A stretch of DNA of 64,000 nucleotides. Source: Herbiconiux sp. L3-i23. Lineage in GTDB: Bacteria > Actinomycetota > Actinomycetes > Actinomycetales > Microbacteriaceae. The notes below the pieces were generated by a model. It had not been told where the DNA came from, did no database searches, and worked only from the letters and a program-made list of their open reading frames with translations. Every line of letters begins with the position of its first letter. Positions within the stretch are counted from its first letter, which is position 1. Below, one piece after another: positions 53,386-61,982 of this stretch. The stretch is from contig NZ_AP025737.1 in NCBI RefSeq assembly GCF_023734115.1, forward strand, positions 3,075,862-3,139,861. Direction: 5' to 3'. The position numbers were made by a program, and so were the translations under genes.

Positions 53386-54408
53386 ATGCGTCAGATGATC
53401 ATCATCGGATCGGGCCCTGCCGGGTTCACCGCCGCTGTCTACGCGGCGCGCGCGGAGCTCGAGCCGCTCGTGATCGCCAGCTCGGTCGAGATCGGCGGTG
53501 AGCTGATGAACACCACCGAGGTCGAGAACTTCCCTGGATTCCCCGAGGGCATCATGGGGCCCGACCTGATGGAGAAGATGCAGGCCCAAGCCGAGCGCTT
53601 CGGCGCCGAGATCGTCTACGACGACGTCACCTCCGTCGACCTGACCGGCGAGGTCAAGAAGGTCACGCTCGGCTCCGGCGAGGTCCACGAGGCCCTCTCC
53701 GTCATCGTCGCGACCGGATCCGCCTACCGCAAGCTCGGCCTCGAGCACGAGGACCGCCTGAGCGGCTACGGCATCTCCTGGTGCGCCACCTGCGACGGGG
53801 CGTTCTTCCGCAAGCACGAGATCGCCGTCGTCGGCGGTGGCGACTCCGCGATGGAGGAGGCCAACTTCCTCACCCGCTTCGCCGACAAGGTCTACGTGAT
53901 CCACCGTCGCGACTCGCTGCGCGCATCGAAGATCATGCAGCAGCGCTCGTTCGACAACCCGAAGATCGAGTTCCTCTGGAACAGCGAGGTCGCCGCCATC
54001 CACGGCGACACCCAGCTGAGCGGACTTACCCTCCGCGACACCCAGGACGGCAGCGAGCGCGAGCTCGAGGTCACCGGCCTGTTCATCGCAGTCGGCAACG
54101 ACCCGCGGGTGCACCTGTTCCACCAGCAGCTCGACCTCACCGTCGAGGGCACCATCGCGGTCGAGGGGCGCTCGTCGAAGACGAACCTGCCCGGTGTGTT
54201 CGCCGCCGGCGACGTGATCGACCCGACCTACCGTCAGGCCGTCACCGCTGCCGCATCGGGCACCGTCGCCGCCCTCGACGCCGAGCACTACCTCGCGTCG
54301 CTGCCCGAGGAGCTCCTGAAGAGCGCGGTCGGCGCCGTCGACGAGGGATCCGCTCCCGTCGCGGGCAGCACCGTCGACACCGAGGGCGAGCTCGTCGCCC
54401 GCGCGTAA
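53386..54408 (+). CDS. trxB: Thioredoxin-disulfide reductase
   Basis: 340 residues: FAD-binding GSGPAGFTAAVYAAR at the N-terminus, redox pair Cys133-x-x-Cys136 in WCATCDG, and NADPH motif GGGDSAMEEA. A C-terminal extension of about 30 residues goes beyond the typical length. It reduces TrxA using NADPH. The ATG at 53386 has AAGGAG upstream; gene order trxB-trxA as in other actinobacteria. Confidence 0.96.
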   Translation: MRQMIIIGSGPAGFTAAVYAARAELEPLVIASSVEIGGELMNTTEVENFPGFPEGIMGPDLMEKMQAQAERFGAEIVYDDVTSVDLTGEVKKVTLGSGEVHEALSVIVATGSAYRKLGLEHEDRLSGYGISWCATCDGAFFRKHEIAVVGGGDSAMEEANFLTRFADKVYVIHRRDSLRASKIMQQRSFDNPKIEFLWNSEVAAIHGDTQLSGLTLRDTQDGSERELEVTGLFIAVGNDPRVHLFHQQLDLTVEGTIAVEGRSSKTNLPGVFAAGDVIDPTYRQAVTAAASGTVAALDAEHYLASLPEELLKSAVGAVDEGSAPVAGSTVDTEGELVARA

Positions 54409-54474
54409 CCTTCCGAACCATCGCCGTGCAGGGCACGGCTATACACTGAGCCAGTCGCAAGGAGAGAAATACAC

Positions 54475-54801
54475 ATGTCCAGCCTCAAAGAGGTTTCCGA
54501 CCAGACGTTCGACCAGGACGTCCTGAACTCGGGCAAGACCGTCATCGTCGACTTCTGGGCCGAATGGTGCGGCCCCTGTCGTGCGGTGGGCCCGATCCTC
54601 GAGCAGATCGCCGTCGAGAACAGCGACAAGATCGAGATCGTCAAGCTCAACGTCGATGACAACCCTCAGACGGCGGCGAAGTACCACATCACCTCCATCC
54701 CCGCGATGAAGGTGTATCAGGGCGGCGAGGTCGTGAAGAGCGTCATCGGCGCGAAGCCCAAGCCTGCACTCGAGTCGGAACTGGCAGCATTCCTGGCCTG
54801 A
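54475..54801 (+). CDS. trxA: Thioredoxin
   Basis: 108 residues with the active site WCGPC (Cys32, Cys35) and the cis-Pro region TSIPAMKVY. Cytoplasmic disulfide reductant. 66 bp after trxB with AAGGAGAG as ribosome-binding site; followed by a strong terminator. Confidence 0.97.
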   Translation: MSSLKEVSDQTFDQDVLNSGKTVIVDFWAEWCGPCRAVGPILEQIAVENSDKIEIVKLNVDDNPQTAAKYHITSIPAMKVYQGGEVVKSVIGAKPKPALESELAAFLA

Positions 54802-54816
54802 CCGACGGTAGCTTTC

Positions 54817-54855
54817 GACCCGCTCGGCATCAGCCGAGCGGGTCTTTTCTTTTCT
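54817..54855 (+). terminator. Rho-independent terminator after trxA
   Basis: Perfect 12-bp stem GACCCGCTCGGC / GCCGAGCGGGTC, 4-nt loop, then TTTTCTTTTCT. Confidence 0.92.
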
Positions 54856-54925
54856 ATCCGCCCACTATCGTCGTGAAGAGGCCCTGCGGTCAGCCCGCAG
54901 GCCCTTCGCCTGAATCGAGGAGACC

Positions 54926-56242
54926 GTGTCCGACACCGCCGGCAGTCGTGGAACCAATCTCGACCCCTGGTACGACCTCTACGCAGAGCGCACGTCCGGT
55001 CTCGCGGCATCCGAGGTGCGTGCGCTCTTCGCCGTCGCATCGCGGCCCGAAGTGGTCTCCCTCGCCGGTGGCATGCCCTATGTCTCCGCACTGCCGGATT
55101 CCCTGATCAGGGGCGCTTTTTCCAGCGTGATGACGGATGTGGGCCCGACGGCGCTGCAGTATGGCTCGGGGCAGGGCGTGCCCGCGCTGCGTGAGCGCAT
55201 CCTTGACGTCATGGCCGAGGAGAGCATCTCGGCGAGCGTCGACGACGTGGTGACGAGCACCGGTTCGCAGCAGGCCATCGACATGGTCGCGAAACTGTTC
55301 CTCGACCCCGGTGACGTCGTTCTGGCCGAGGCTCCGAGTTACGTCGGTGCGATCGGAGTGTTCCGCTCGTACCAGGCGAAGACCGTCCACGTCGCGATGG
55401 ATCAGGACGGCCTCATCCCCGAGGCGCTCCGCGAGGCGATCGCGCAGCAACGGGCCCTCGGGCGCACGATCAAGTTCCTCTACACGATCCCCAACTTCCA
55501 CAACCCGGCCGGGGTGACCCTGTCGGCCGAGCGCAGGGTCGAGATCCTCGAGATCGCGCGCTCGAACGGCATCCTCGTCATCGAGGACAACCCGTACGGC
55601 CTCCTGTACTTCGACGAGGCGCCCCCGCCGCCGATCCGGTCACTGGACGAGGAGGGCGTCGTCTATCTCGGCTCGTTCTCGAAGACGCTCGCACCCGGCT
55701 TCCGAGTCGGGTGGGCGGTCGCACCGCATGCGATCAAGGAGAAGCTGGTGCTCGCCGCCGAGTCGGCCATCCTCTCGCCGAGCTCCTTCAACCAGCTGGT
55801 GGTCAGTCGCTATCTCGAGACGGCGGACTGGCGCGCGCAGATCGACACCTTCCGCGGCGTCTACCGTGAGCGCAAAGAGGCCATGATCGGCGCCCTGGGG
55901 GAGTTCCTGCCGGAGCTGTCGTGGAACGACCCGTCCGGTGGCTTCTACGTGTGGGTGACCCTGCCCGAGGAGCTCGACTCGAAGCAGATGCTGCCGCGCG
56001 CGGTCACCGAGCTCGTCGCCTACACACCGGGCACCGCCTTCTTCGCCGACGGGACGGGACGCAACGCGATGCGCCTGTCGTTCTGCCACCCGACCCCTGA
56101 CCGGATCCGTCTCGGAATCCGGCGCCTCGCCAACGTCGTCGGCGGTGAGCTGTCGCTGCTCGACGCCTTCTCGGGCACCGGGTCGCTTCGTGTCGTCGAC
56201 GACGAGCGCCATGTCGTCAGCCCGCCGCCGGACCTCGGCTGA
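54926..56242 (+). CDS. PLP-dependent aminotransferase (2-aminoadipate/LysN-like)
   Basis: 438 residues of the MocR-type aminotransferase fold without a DNA-binding domain. VSLAGGMPYVSALPD at the N-terminus, NFHNPAGVTLS, VIEDNPYG and the PLP lysine in GSFSKTLAPGFRVGW. Related enzymes transaminate 2-aminoadipate, aromatic or branched-chain amino acids; the actual substrate is unknown. GTG start after GAGGAGA; 14 bp before the ATP-grasp gene, so likely co-transcribed. Confidence 0.88.
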   Translation: MSDTAGSRGTNLDPWYDLYAERTSGLAASEVRALFAVASRPEVVSLAGGMPYVSALPDSLIRGAFSSVMTDVGPTALQYGSGQGVPALRERILDVMAEESISASVDDVVTSTGSQQAIDMVAKLFLDPGDVVLAEAPSYVGAIGVFRSYQAKTVHVAMDQDGLIPEALREAIAQQRALGRTIKFLYTIPNFHNPAGVTLSAERRVEILEIARSNGILVIEDNPYGLLYFDEAPPPPIRSLDEEGVVYLGSFSKTLAPGFRVGWAVAPHAIKEKLVLAAESAILSPSSFNQLVVSRYLETADWRAQIDTFRGVYRERKEAMIGALGEFLPELSWNDPSGGFYVWVTLPEELDSKQMLPRAVTELVAYTPGTAFFADGTGRNAMRLSFCHPTPDRIRLGIRRLANVVGGELSLLDAFSGTGSLRVVDDERHVVSPPPDLG

Positions 56243-56256
56243 GAGAGAGATCACCG

Positions 56257-57210
56257 ATGCCAACACCTGCACGTCGCGCCTTCGTCCTCGCCGGCGGGAT
56301 CTCGCACGAGCGCGAGGTCTCGTTGCGCTCCGGCCGTCGAGTCGCCGACGCTCTGACGAGCGCCGGTTGGCACGTCGAGATCCTCGAGCCCGACGCCGGA
56401 CTCCTCGGACGCATCACCGACGAGCGCCCTGACGTCGTATGGCCAGCACTGCACGGCGCGAGCGGCGAGGACGGCGCCCTCCGCGCGCTACTCGCGACCA
56501 CCGGCGTCCCCTTCGTCGGCTCCGATCACCGCGCCGCTCGGCTGGCGTGGGACAAGCCGGTCGCGAAGACCGTCGTCGCGAACGCCGGGGGAGTGACGCC
56601 CATCGGTGTCGCGCTCTCGCGGGACAGCTTCCGTGAACTCGGTGCCCCGTCGGTGCTCGAGGTCGTGCGTCGCAGCTTCCCGATGCCGCTCGTCGTCAAG
56701 CCCGCCCGCGGCGGATCCTCGCAAGGCGTCACCATCGTCCGGGACGCCGATGCGCTCTCCCGCGCGATGGTCGAGGCGTACACCTACGGCGACGACGCGC
56801 TGGTGGAGCAGTTCGTCCCGGGAGTCGAGATCGCGGTCGGCGTGATCGACACGGCAGACGGCGCACGCGCGCTGCCGGCGGTCGAGATCGCGCCGGTCGA
56901 CGGTGAGTACGACTTCGAGGCTCGCTACAACGCGGGGGAGACCCGCTTCTACACTCCGGCCCGTATCTCCGAAGCAGCGGCCACCTCGGCGTCGGAGCTG
57001 GCGTTGCTGGCGCACCGGAGCCTGGGGCTGCGACATCTCTCCCGAGTGGACATGATCGTCGGCGAAGACGGCAAGGTCTGGTTCCTCGAAGCGAACGTCT
57101 TCCCCGGTCTCACCGAAACATCGACAGTGCCGCAGGCGATCAGAGCGACCGGTGCTCAGCTCGCCGACGTCTACAGCCGTATCGCGGAGTCGGCCATCAC
57201 GAACCTGTGA
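56257..57210 (+). CDS. D-alanine--D-alanine ligase-like ATP-grasp protein
   Basis: 317 residues: N-terminal GGISHEREVSLRSGRRV and HGASGEDGALRALL as in Ddl, ATP-grasp core (KPARGGSSQGV, VEQFVPGVEIAVGV) and the metal-binding EANVFPGLTETS. It fits the Ddl family and would make D-Ala-D-Ala, but actinobacteria usually also carry a canonical ddl elsewhere, so a related ligase is possible. It ends 2 bp before the first parS site. Confidence 0.85.
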   Translation: MPTPARRAFVLAGGISHEREVSLRSGRRVADALTSAGWHVEILEPDAGLLGRITDERPDVVWPALHGASGEDGALRALLATTGVPFVGSDHRAARLAWDKPVAKTVVANAGGVTPIGVALSRDSFRELGAPSVLEVVRRSFPMPLVVKPARGGSSQGVTIVRDADALSRAMVEAYTYGDDALVEQFVPGVEIAVGVIDTADGARALPAVEIAPVDGEYDFEARYNAGETRFYTPARISEAAATSASELALLAHRSLGLRHLSRVDMIVGEDGKVWFLEANVFPGLTETSTVPQAIRATGAQLADVYSRIAESAITNL

Positions 57211-57212
57211 CA

Positions 57213-57228
57213 CGTTTCACGTGAAACG
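57213..57228. promoter_or_regulatory. parS site 1
   Basis: CGTTTCACGTGAAACG, the ParB centromere palindrome (core GTTTCACGTGAAAC), just past the ddl-like stop. Confidence 0.95.
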
Positions 57229-57299
57229 TCGCCTCAGCTGTGAGTCGAGGCGACGTCGGTGCGAACCGGGCGCTGACGAACTCGATGCGCTCCTTCGTG

Positions 57300-58800
57300 G
57301 CTACGCAACCCCATCTGGTCATTGAGAAGGCGGTCTACGGCCGTCGCGAAGTGACGACCTGCAGCTTCCCACACCGCCGCACCCGGAGCTCATGTCGCAT
57401 CGTGACGGGCCTGGCGGCCCTCCTCAGCGACCGGGGGAGCCCGCTCGTTGAGCGAAGCGATACGCAAGGCGAGACGCGCTGCATCCGGTCATTGAGGAGG
57501 CCGCCCACGGCCATCGCAAAATGACATGAGCTGCAGATCTCCAGGCGTCGCACCCTGGAAACTCGTGTCGCATCGCGGCCGGCCTGACGGCCCTCCTCCG
57601 CGACCAGGGAAACCCGCTCGTTGAGCGAAGCGATACGCAAGGCGAGACGCGCTGCATCCGGTCATTGAGGAGGCCGTCCACGGCCGTCGCGAAATGACGA
57701 CAGCTGCAGCTCTCCGCGGCCGCGCACCCGAATTCAGGTCGCATCCCGACCGGCCTGCCGGCCCTCCTCGGCGACCAAGGAAGCCCGCTCGTTGAGCGAA
57801 GCGATGCGCAGGGCGACGCGCGGTGCCTAGGTATCGCTTCGCTCAACGGGCGGCAGAGCGCGCATCCGGTGATTGAGGAGGCCGTCCACGGCCGTCGCGA
57901 AATGACATGACCTGCAGCTCCCCACACCGGCGCACCGGAGACTGATGTCGCATCGCGACGGGCCTGGCGGCCCTCCTCAGCGACCAAGGGGAGCTCGGCA
58001 CGCACCTGGTTACTGAGGACCCGTTCACGGCCGTCGCGAAATGACGGGAGCTGCAGATTCCCACAGTGGCGCATTCCGGGAACTCGCGTCGCATCGCGGC
58101 CGGCCTGGCGGCCCTCCTCAGCGACCAAGGGGATACCCGCTCGTTGGTCATACAGGGGGCCGCCCGCGGCCGTCGCGAAACGACATGACCTGCAGTTCCC
58201 CACACCGGTGAAAGCGAGACTCATGTCGCATCGCGACGGGCCTGGCGGCCCTCCTCAGCGACCAAGGGGATACCCGCTCGTTGAGGGAAGCGATGCGGAG
58301 GGCGAGGCGCGGTGCCTACGGATCGCTTCGCTCAACGGGCGGCCGGGTGCATGCGGTCATTGAGGAGGCCGTCAACGGCCGTCTCGAAATAACATGACCT
58401 GCACTTCCCCACACCGACGCACCCGGAGACTCACGTCGCGTCGCGACGGGCCTGGCCGCCCTCCTCAGCGACCAAGGGGATCCCGGCGCGCACCTGGTCA
58501 TTGAAGAGGCCGCCAACGGCCGTCAGGAAATGACATGACCTGCAGATCTCCGCGGCGGCGCATCCTTCAGCTCGTGTCGCATCGCAACCGGCCTGGCGGC
58601 CCTCCTCAGCGACCAGGGGAGCCCGCTCGCTGAGCGGAGCGATACCGAGTGAGGGGCGCGCGGCCCGCGTATCGCTTCGCTTAACGAGCGGCAGCGTGCA
58701 CCCGGTCATTGAGGAGGCCGTCTGCGGCCGTGATCGGTCGCTTTCGCATCGCGACGAGCCTGATGGCCCTCCTCAGCGACCAGACGTCGGGTAGCCCGCT
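57300..58800. repeat. Nine-unit modular hairpin (REP-like) array
   Basis: Gene-free. Units start with GGTCATTGAG-like sequence at 57317, 57487, 57660, 57868, 58008, 58146, 58355, 58496 and 58704 (spacings 170, 173, 208, 140, 138, 209, 141, 208). Each has hairpin A (GTCATT ... GGCCGT/ACGGCC ... AATGAC), a conserved spacer with TGACCTGCAG, then hairpin B (GTCGC ... GGGCC/GGCCC ... GCGAC). Longer units add one arm of element C (CGTTGAGCGAAGCGAT, +30 bp) or both arms with ATCGCTTCGCTCAACG (+68 bp). Short ORFs through it are by-products of the repeats. Confidence 0.88.
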
Positions 58801-58890
58801 AGCGCGCAGCGGGAGCGCAGTGCACATGGTCGCGGACGGCCGGTGACAGGTGCACCAGCATGGCTGCGGTGCGTCCGGGGAGTGGCGCCC

Positions 58891-58906
58891 GGTTTCACGT
58901 GAAACA
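58891..58906. promoter_or_regulatory. parS site 2
   Basis: GGTTTCACGTGAAACA, between the repeat array and parB. Confidence 0.95.
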
Positions 58907-58932
58907 CCGCAGCCCGACAGGGGGGCGAGGCG

Positions 58933-58948
58933 CGTTTCACGTGAAACG
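58933..58948. promoter_or_regulatory. parS site 3
   Basis: CGTTTCACGTGAAACG, directly adjoining the parB stop codon and 42 bp from site 2. Confidence 0.95.
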
Positions 58949-59902
58949 TCAGGCCGGGAAGCCGTCGTCGCCGAGTTCGCGGAGGATGCGGTTGAGGTCG
59001 GCGACGGTGGCGAAGTCGATGACCACACGACCGCGATTCGCACCGAGCGTGACCTTCACCCGGGTGTCGAGACGATCGCCGAGTCGCTCGCCGATCTCAT
59101 CGAGCTGCGCATGCCGCTTGCCGGCAGCGGTCGTCGCCTTCTTCGGCTTCGCCTCCCGTGACGCGGTCGCCTCGGTCGCTCGCACGGACAGATCCTCGTT
59201 GACGATCTTGTCGGCCAGCTCGGTCATCGCCTGCTCGTCGTCTCCGAGGGAGAGGATCGCGCGCGCGTGACCCGCCGTCAGCACGCCGGAGGCGACGCGA
59301 CGCTGCACCGGCTCCGGAAGGCGAAGCAGGCGGATGGTGTTGGTGATCTGCGGCCGCGAACGACCGATGCGCGTGGCCAGCTGATCCTGAGTGATCCCGA
59401 AGTCGGCGAGCAGCTGCTGATACGCCGAAGCCTCTTCGAGGGGATTCAACTGCGAGCGGTGCAGGTTCTCGAGTAGAGCGTCCTGCAGCATCGCGTCGTC
59501 GGAGGTCTCGCGCACGACCGCGGGGATGGTGCGCAGACCCGCGCGCTTCGATGCGCGGAGGCGACGCTCGCCCATGACCAGCTCGTACTTCGAGTCGCCT
59601 TCGACGCTGGCCCGGACGACGATCGGCTGAAGCACACCGTTCTCGCGCACCGAGATGACCAGCTCATCGAGCGCCTCAGGGTCGAACTCCTTGCGCGGCT
59701 GCAACGCGTTCGGGCGGATCTCGTCGACGGGAATGCTGGCGAGGCGAGCACCCGGCACCGCCACGAGCTGCTCGCCCGGCTCCGAGGCCGCCTTGTCCGA
59801 GGAGGGGAAGAACACGTCGACCGGGCGCGCTGCACCTTCGTCGCTGGTGGGGATGAGGGCGCCGATTCCGCGGCCGAGGCCGGTTCGCTTCGGTGTTGCC
59901 AT
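58949..59902 (-). CDS. parB: Chromosome partitioning protein ParB
   Basis: 317 residues: the N-terminal TGLGRGIGALIP motif that contacts ParA, CTPase/parS-binding core (RPNALQPRKEFD, ELVMGERRLRASK), helix-turn-helix around TQDQLATRIGRSRPQITNTI, and a C-terminal dimerisation region. It binds parS, slides along DNA and loads SMC. The ATG at 59902 overlaps the parA stop (TGATG). Five parS sites lie within 4.3 kb around it. Confidence 0.96.
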   Translation of the reverse strand: MATPKRTGLGRGIGALIPTSDEGAARPVDVFFPSSDKAASEPGEQLVAVPGARLASIPVDEIRPNALQPRKEFDPEALDELVISVRENGVLQPIVVRASVEGDSKYELVMGERRLRASKRAGLRTIPAVVRETSDDAMLQDALLENLHRSQLNPLEEASAYQQLLADFGITQDQLATRIGRSRPQITNTIRLLRLPEPVQRRVASGVLTAGHARAILSLGDDEQAMTELADKIVNEDLSVRATEATASREAKPKKATTAAGKRHAQLDEIGERLGDRLDTRVKVTLGANRGRVVIDFATVADLNRILRELGDDGFPA

Positions 59903-60822
59903 CAGGATGTTGCTCCTCGTCGTGCGATTTCGGCTGCGGCCTCGAGATAGGACAGCGAGCCGGGGGAGTTGGTGTCGTAGCTGATCACGCTCTGGCCGTA
60001 GCTCGGAGCCTCCGAGATGCGCACGGACCGCGGGATGATCGTCGCCAGCGTCTCCTTCGGGAAGTGCTCGCGCACATCCTGTGCGACCTGGTTGGCGAGG
60101 TTGGTTCGCGCGTCGTACATCGTGAGCAGAATGGTCGACACCCGCAGACGCGGGTTGAGGTGCCGTTCGATCAGCTCGATGTTGCGCAGGAGCTGGCTCA
60201 GCCCTTCGAGTGCGTAGTACTCGCACTGGATCGGAATGAGCACCTCGCGTGCGGCGACGAACGCGTTGATCGTGAGCAGACCGAGCGACGGCGGGCAGTC
60301 AATGAAGACGTAGTCGTACATGCCATCCTCTTCGAGGTAAGCATGCAGGGCGGTGCGCAAACGCTGCTCGCGGGCGACCAGTGAGACGAGTTCGATCTCT
60401 GCGCCGGCCAGGTGAATGGTCGCCGGAACACAGAACAAACCGGGGAACTCGGGGCTGCGCTGCACGACCTCGTCGATGGAGGCGTCGTTGACGATCACGT
60501 CGTACACGCTCACCGTGTCGGCCCGGTGCTCGACTCCGAGCGCGGTCGACGCGTTGCCCTGCGGATCGAGGTCGATCACCAGCACGCGGGCGCCCGAGCG
60601 CGCAAGCGCTGCCGCGAGATTGACGGTGGTGGTCGTCTTACCGACGCCGCCCTTCTGGTTCGCGACGGTGAAGATGCGCGTCTCAGCCGGCTTCGGCAGC
60701 GTCCCGACCTCGAGAGCCTGACGGCGCCGGGTGATATCGGCGAGCTCGCGAGCAAGCGGTGTACTGCTGTCGAAAGCAGCGGGGGAGGCAGCACCGAGCG
60801 CGCCGGAATCGGATTGTTTCAC
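59902..60822 (-). CDS. parA: Chromosome partitioning ATPase ParA
   Basis: A 306-residue deviant Walker ATPase: KGGVGKT at 57-63, VLVIDLDPQGNAS and YVFIDCPPSLG. It moves ParB-parS complexes. The GTG start at 60822 is the central GTG of a parS palindrome, so the first codons (GTG AAA C) are part of parS site 4. Confidence 0.96.
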   Translation of the reverse strand: MKQSDSGALGAASPAAFDSSTPLARELADITRRRQALEVGTLPKPAETRIFTVANQKGGVGKTTTTVNLAAALARSGARVLVIDLDPQGNASTALGVEHRADTVSVYDVIVNDASIDEVVQRSPEFPGLFCVPATIHLAGAEIELVSLVAREQRLRTALHAYLEEDGMYDYVFIDCPPSLGLLTINAFVAAREVLIPIQCEYYALEGLSQLLRNIELIERHLNPRLRVSTILLTMYDARTNLANQVAQDVREHFPKETLATIIPRSVRISEAPSYGQSVISYDTNSPGSLSYLEAAAEIARRGATS

Positions 60823-60830
60823 GTGAAACC
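60815..60830. promoter_or_regulatory. parS site 4, spanning the parA start codon
   Basis: TGTTTCACGTGAAACC; ParB bound here would cover the parA translation start and could autoregulate. Confidence 0.95.
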
Positions 60831-60877
60831 CTTGGCGGTGAGAAGAAGAGCTGGGGGTCCGAGCCGAGTCGCCGGAG

Positions 60878-61510
60878 TCAGTCCACTCTAGCTCTGAACA
60901 CCCGCGTCGACTCGATCGGCGTTCCGTCGCCCAGCACTTCCACGCGAGGATCGGACAGGCGGTGGCGGGAGATGACCTTGGCGGCTTTCGCGACCTCCTG
61001 GTCCACTGCCGCGCCTTTCAGAAGCACCAGCTCACCACCCGGGCGAACCAGGGGAGCGGTGATCGGAATGAGCTTGGACAGCGCGCCGACGGCCCGGGCG
61101 GTGACGACATCGAAGGAGCGGCTGACCCCGAGGTCTTCGGCGCGCGCTCGACGCACGTCGACGTTCTCGAGTCCGAGCGACTGCACCTGCTCGCTCAACC
61201 AGTCGGTGCGACGCTCCATCGGTTCCACCAACGTGAAGTGCACGTCGGGTCGCGCGATGGCTAGTACGAGACCGGGCAGTCCGCCACCGCTGCCGATATC
61301 CGCTACAGAGCCCTGCATCAGCGGGGCGAGGAGGGCGGAGTTGAGAACGTGCCGCGACCAGAGTCGGGGGAGTTCGAGGGGACCGATCAAACCGCGGAGC
61401 TCACCCTGATCGGCGAGGTTATCGGTGAAGCCGCGCGCGACGTCGATCCGCTCGCCGAACATCTCAGCGGCGTAACGCGGCTCCGCCTCGAGCGTTTCAC
61501 GTGAAACCAC
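60878..61510 (-). CDS. rsmG: 16S rRNA (guanine527-N7)-methyltransferase
   Basis: A 210-residue SAM methyltransferase: GSVADIGSGGGLPGLVLAI (SAM motif) and the family's GERIDVARGFTDNL near the start. It methylates G527 of 16S rRNA. The N-terminal residues VSRET are encoded by parS site 5. Located between jag and parA as in most actinobacteria. Confidence 0.95.
   Translation of the reverse strand: MVSRETLEAEPRYAAEMFGERIDVARGFTDNLADQGELRGLIGPLELPRLWSRHVLNSALLAPLMQGSVADIGSGGGLPGLVLAIARPDVHFTLVEPMERRTDWLSEQVQSLGLENVDVRRARAEDLGVSRSFDVVTARAVGALSKLIPITAPLVRPGGELVLLKGAAVDQEVAKAAKVISRHRLSDPRVEVLGDGTPIESTRVFRARVD
61493..61508. promoter_or_regulatory. parS site 5, inside the rsmG N-terminus
   Basis: CGTTTCACGTGAAACC, coding for Val-Ser-Arg-Glu-Thr of RsmG. 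Confidence 0.95.
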
Positions 61511-61517
61511 TCGGCGC

Positions 61518-61982
61518 TCAGCGAGTGAGGACGATGTGCCGGTCGCGCGACTCGCCTTCGGACTCCGAGGTCAGACCACGTTCGGCAATGAGGTCATGCA
61601 CGATCTTGCGCTCGTAGGAGGTCATCGGATCGAAGTCCACGCGAGCTTCGCCTGCATCGAGGCGGGAGATAGCGTCGTCGACCAGCAGGGAGAGCTCGCG
61701 ACGACGGGCCTCTCGGCTGCCGCCGATGTCGAGCACCAGACGGGAGTACTCACCCGTGCGGGCCTGAACCACGAGACGCGTGAGCTCCTGCAGAGCGGCC
61801 ACCGCATCGGGAGTCGCCAGCACGGCGAGCTCAGCCGGTGACTCGGATTCGACACTGATGGTCGTCCGCCCGTCAGTGACATCGATGTCGATGTCGCCGC
61901 CGAGGTCGCAGATGTCGAGCAGTTCTTCGATGTAGTCGGCGGCGATGTCGCCTTCGTCCACGGTCGTGGGGGCTTCGGTCAC
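61518..61982 (-). CDS. jag: R3H-domain RNA-binding protein Jag/KhpB-like
   Basis: 154 residues: an acidic N-terminus, a KH-like domain with ISVESESPAELAVLATPDAVAALQELTRLVV, and a C-terminal R3H domain (MTSYERKIVHDLIAERGLTSESEGE). It lacks the basic Jag-N domain. It binds RNA and accompanies yidC in most Gram-positives. The GTG overlaps the yidC stop (GTGA), which fixes the start. Confidence 0.92.
   Translation of the reverse strand: MTEAPTTVDEGDIAADYIEELLDICDLGGDIDIDVTDGRTTISVESESPAELAVLATPDAVAALQELTRLVVQARTGEYSRLVLDIGGSREARRRELSLLVDDAISRLDAGEARVDFDPMTSYERKIVHDLIAERGLTSESEGESRDRHIVLTR

Noticed and set aside
57335..58709. Several open frames of 60-270 codons in the hairpin array
   Set aside because: They repeat the same motif sets (for example SLVAEEGRQA) in step with the DNA repeat units and lack start signals; treated as by-products.
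57300..58800. CRISPR array
   Set aside because: Unit spacing is 138-209 bp, the whole unit is repeated rather than short repeats with unique spacers, and no cas genes are present.
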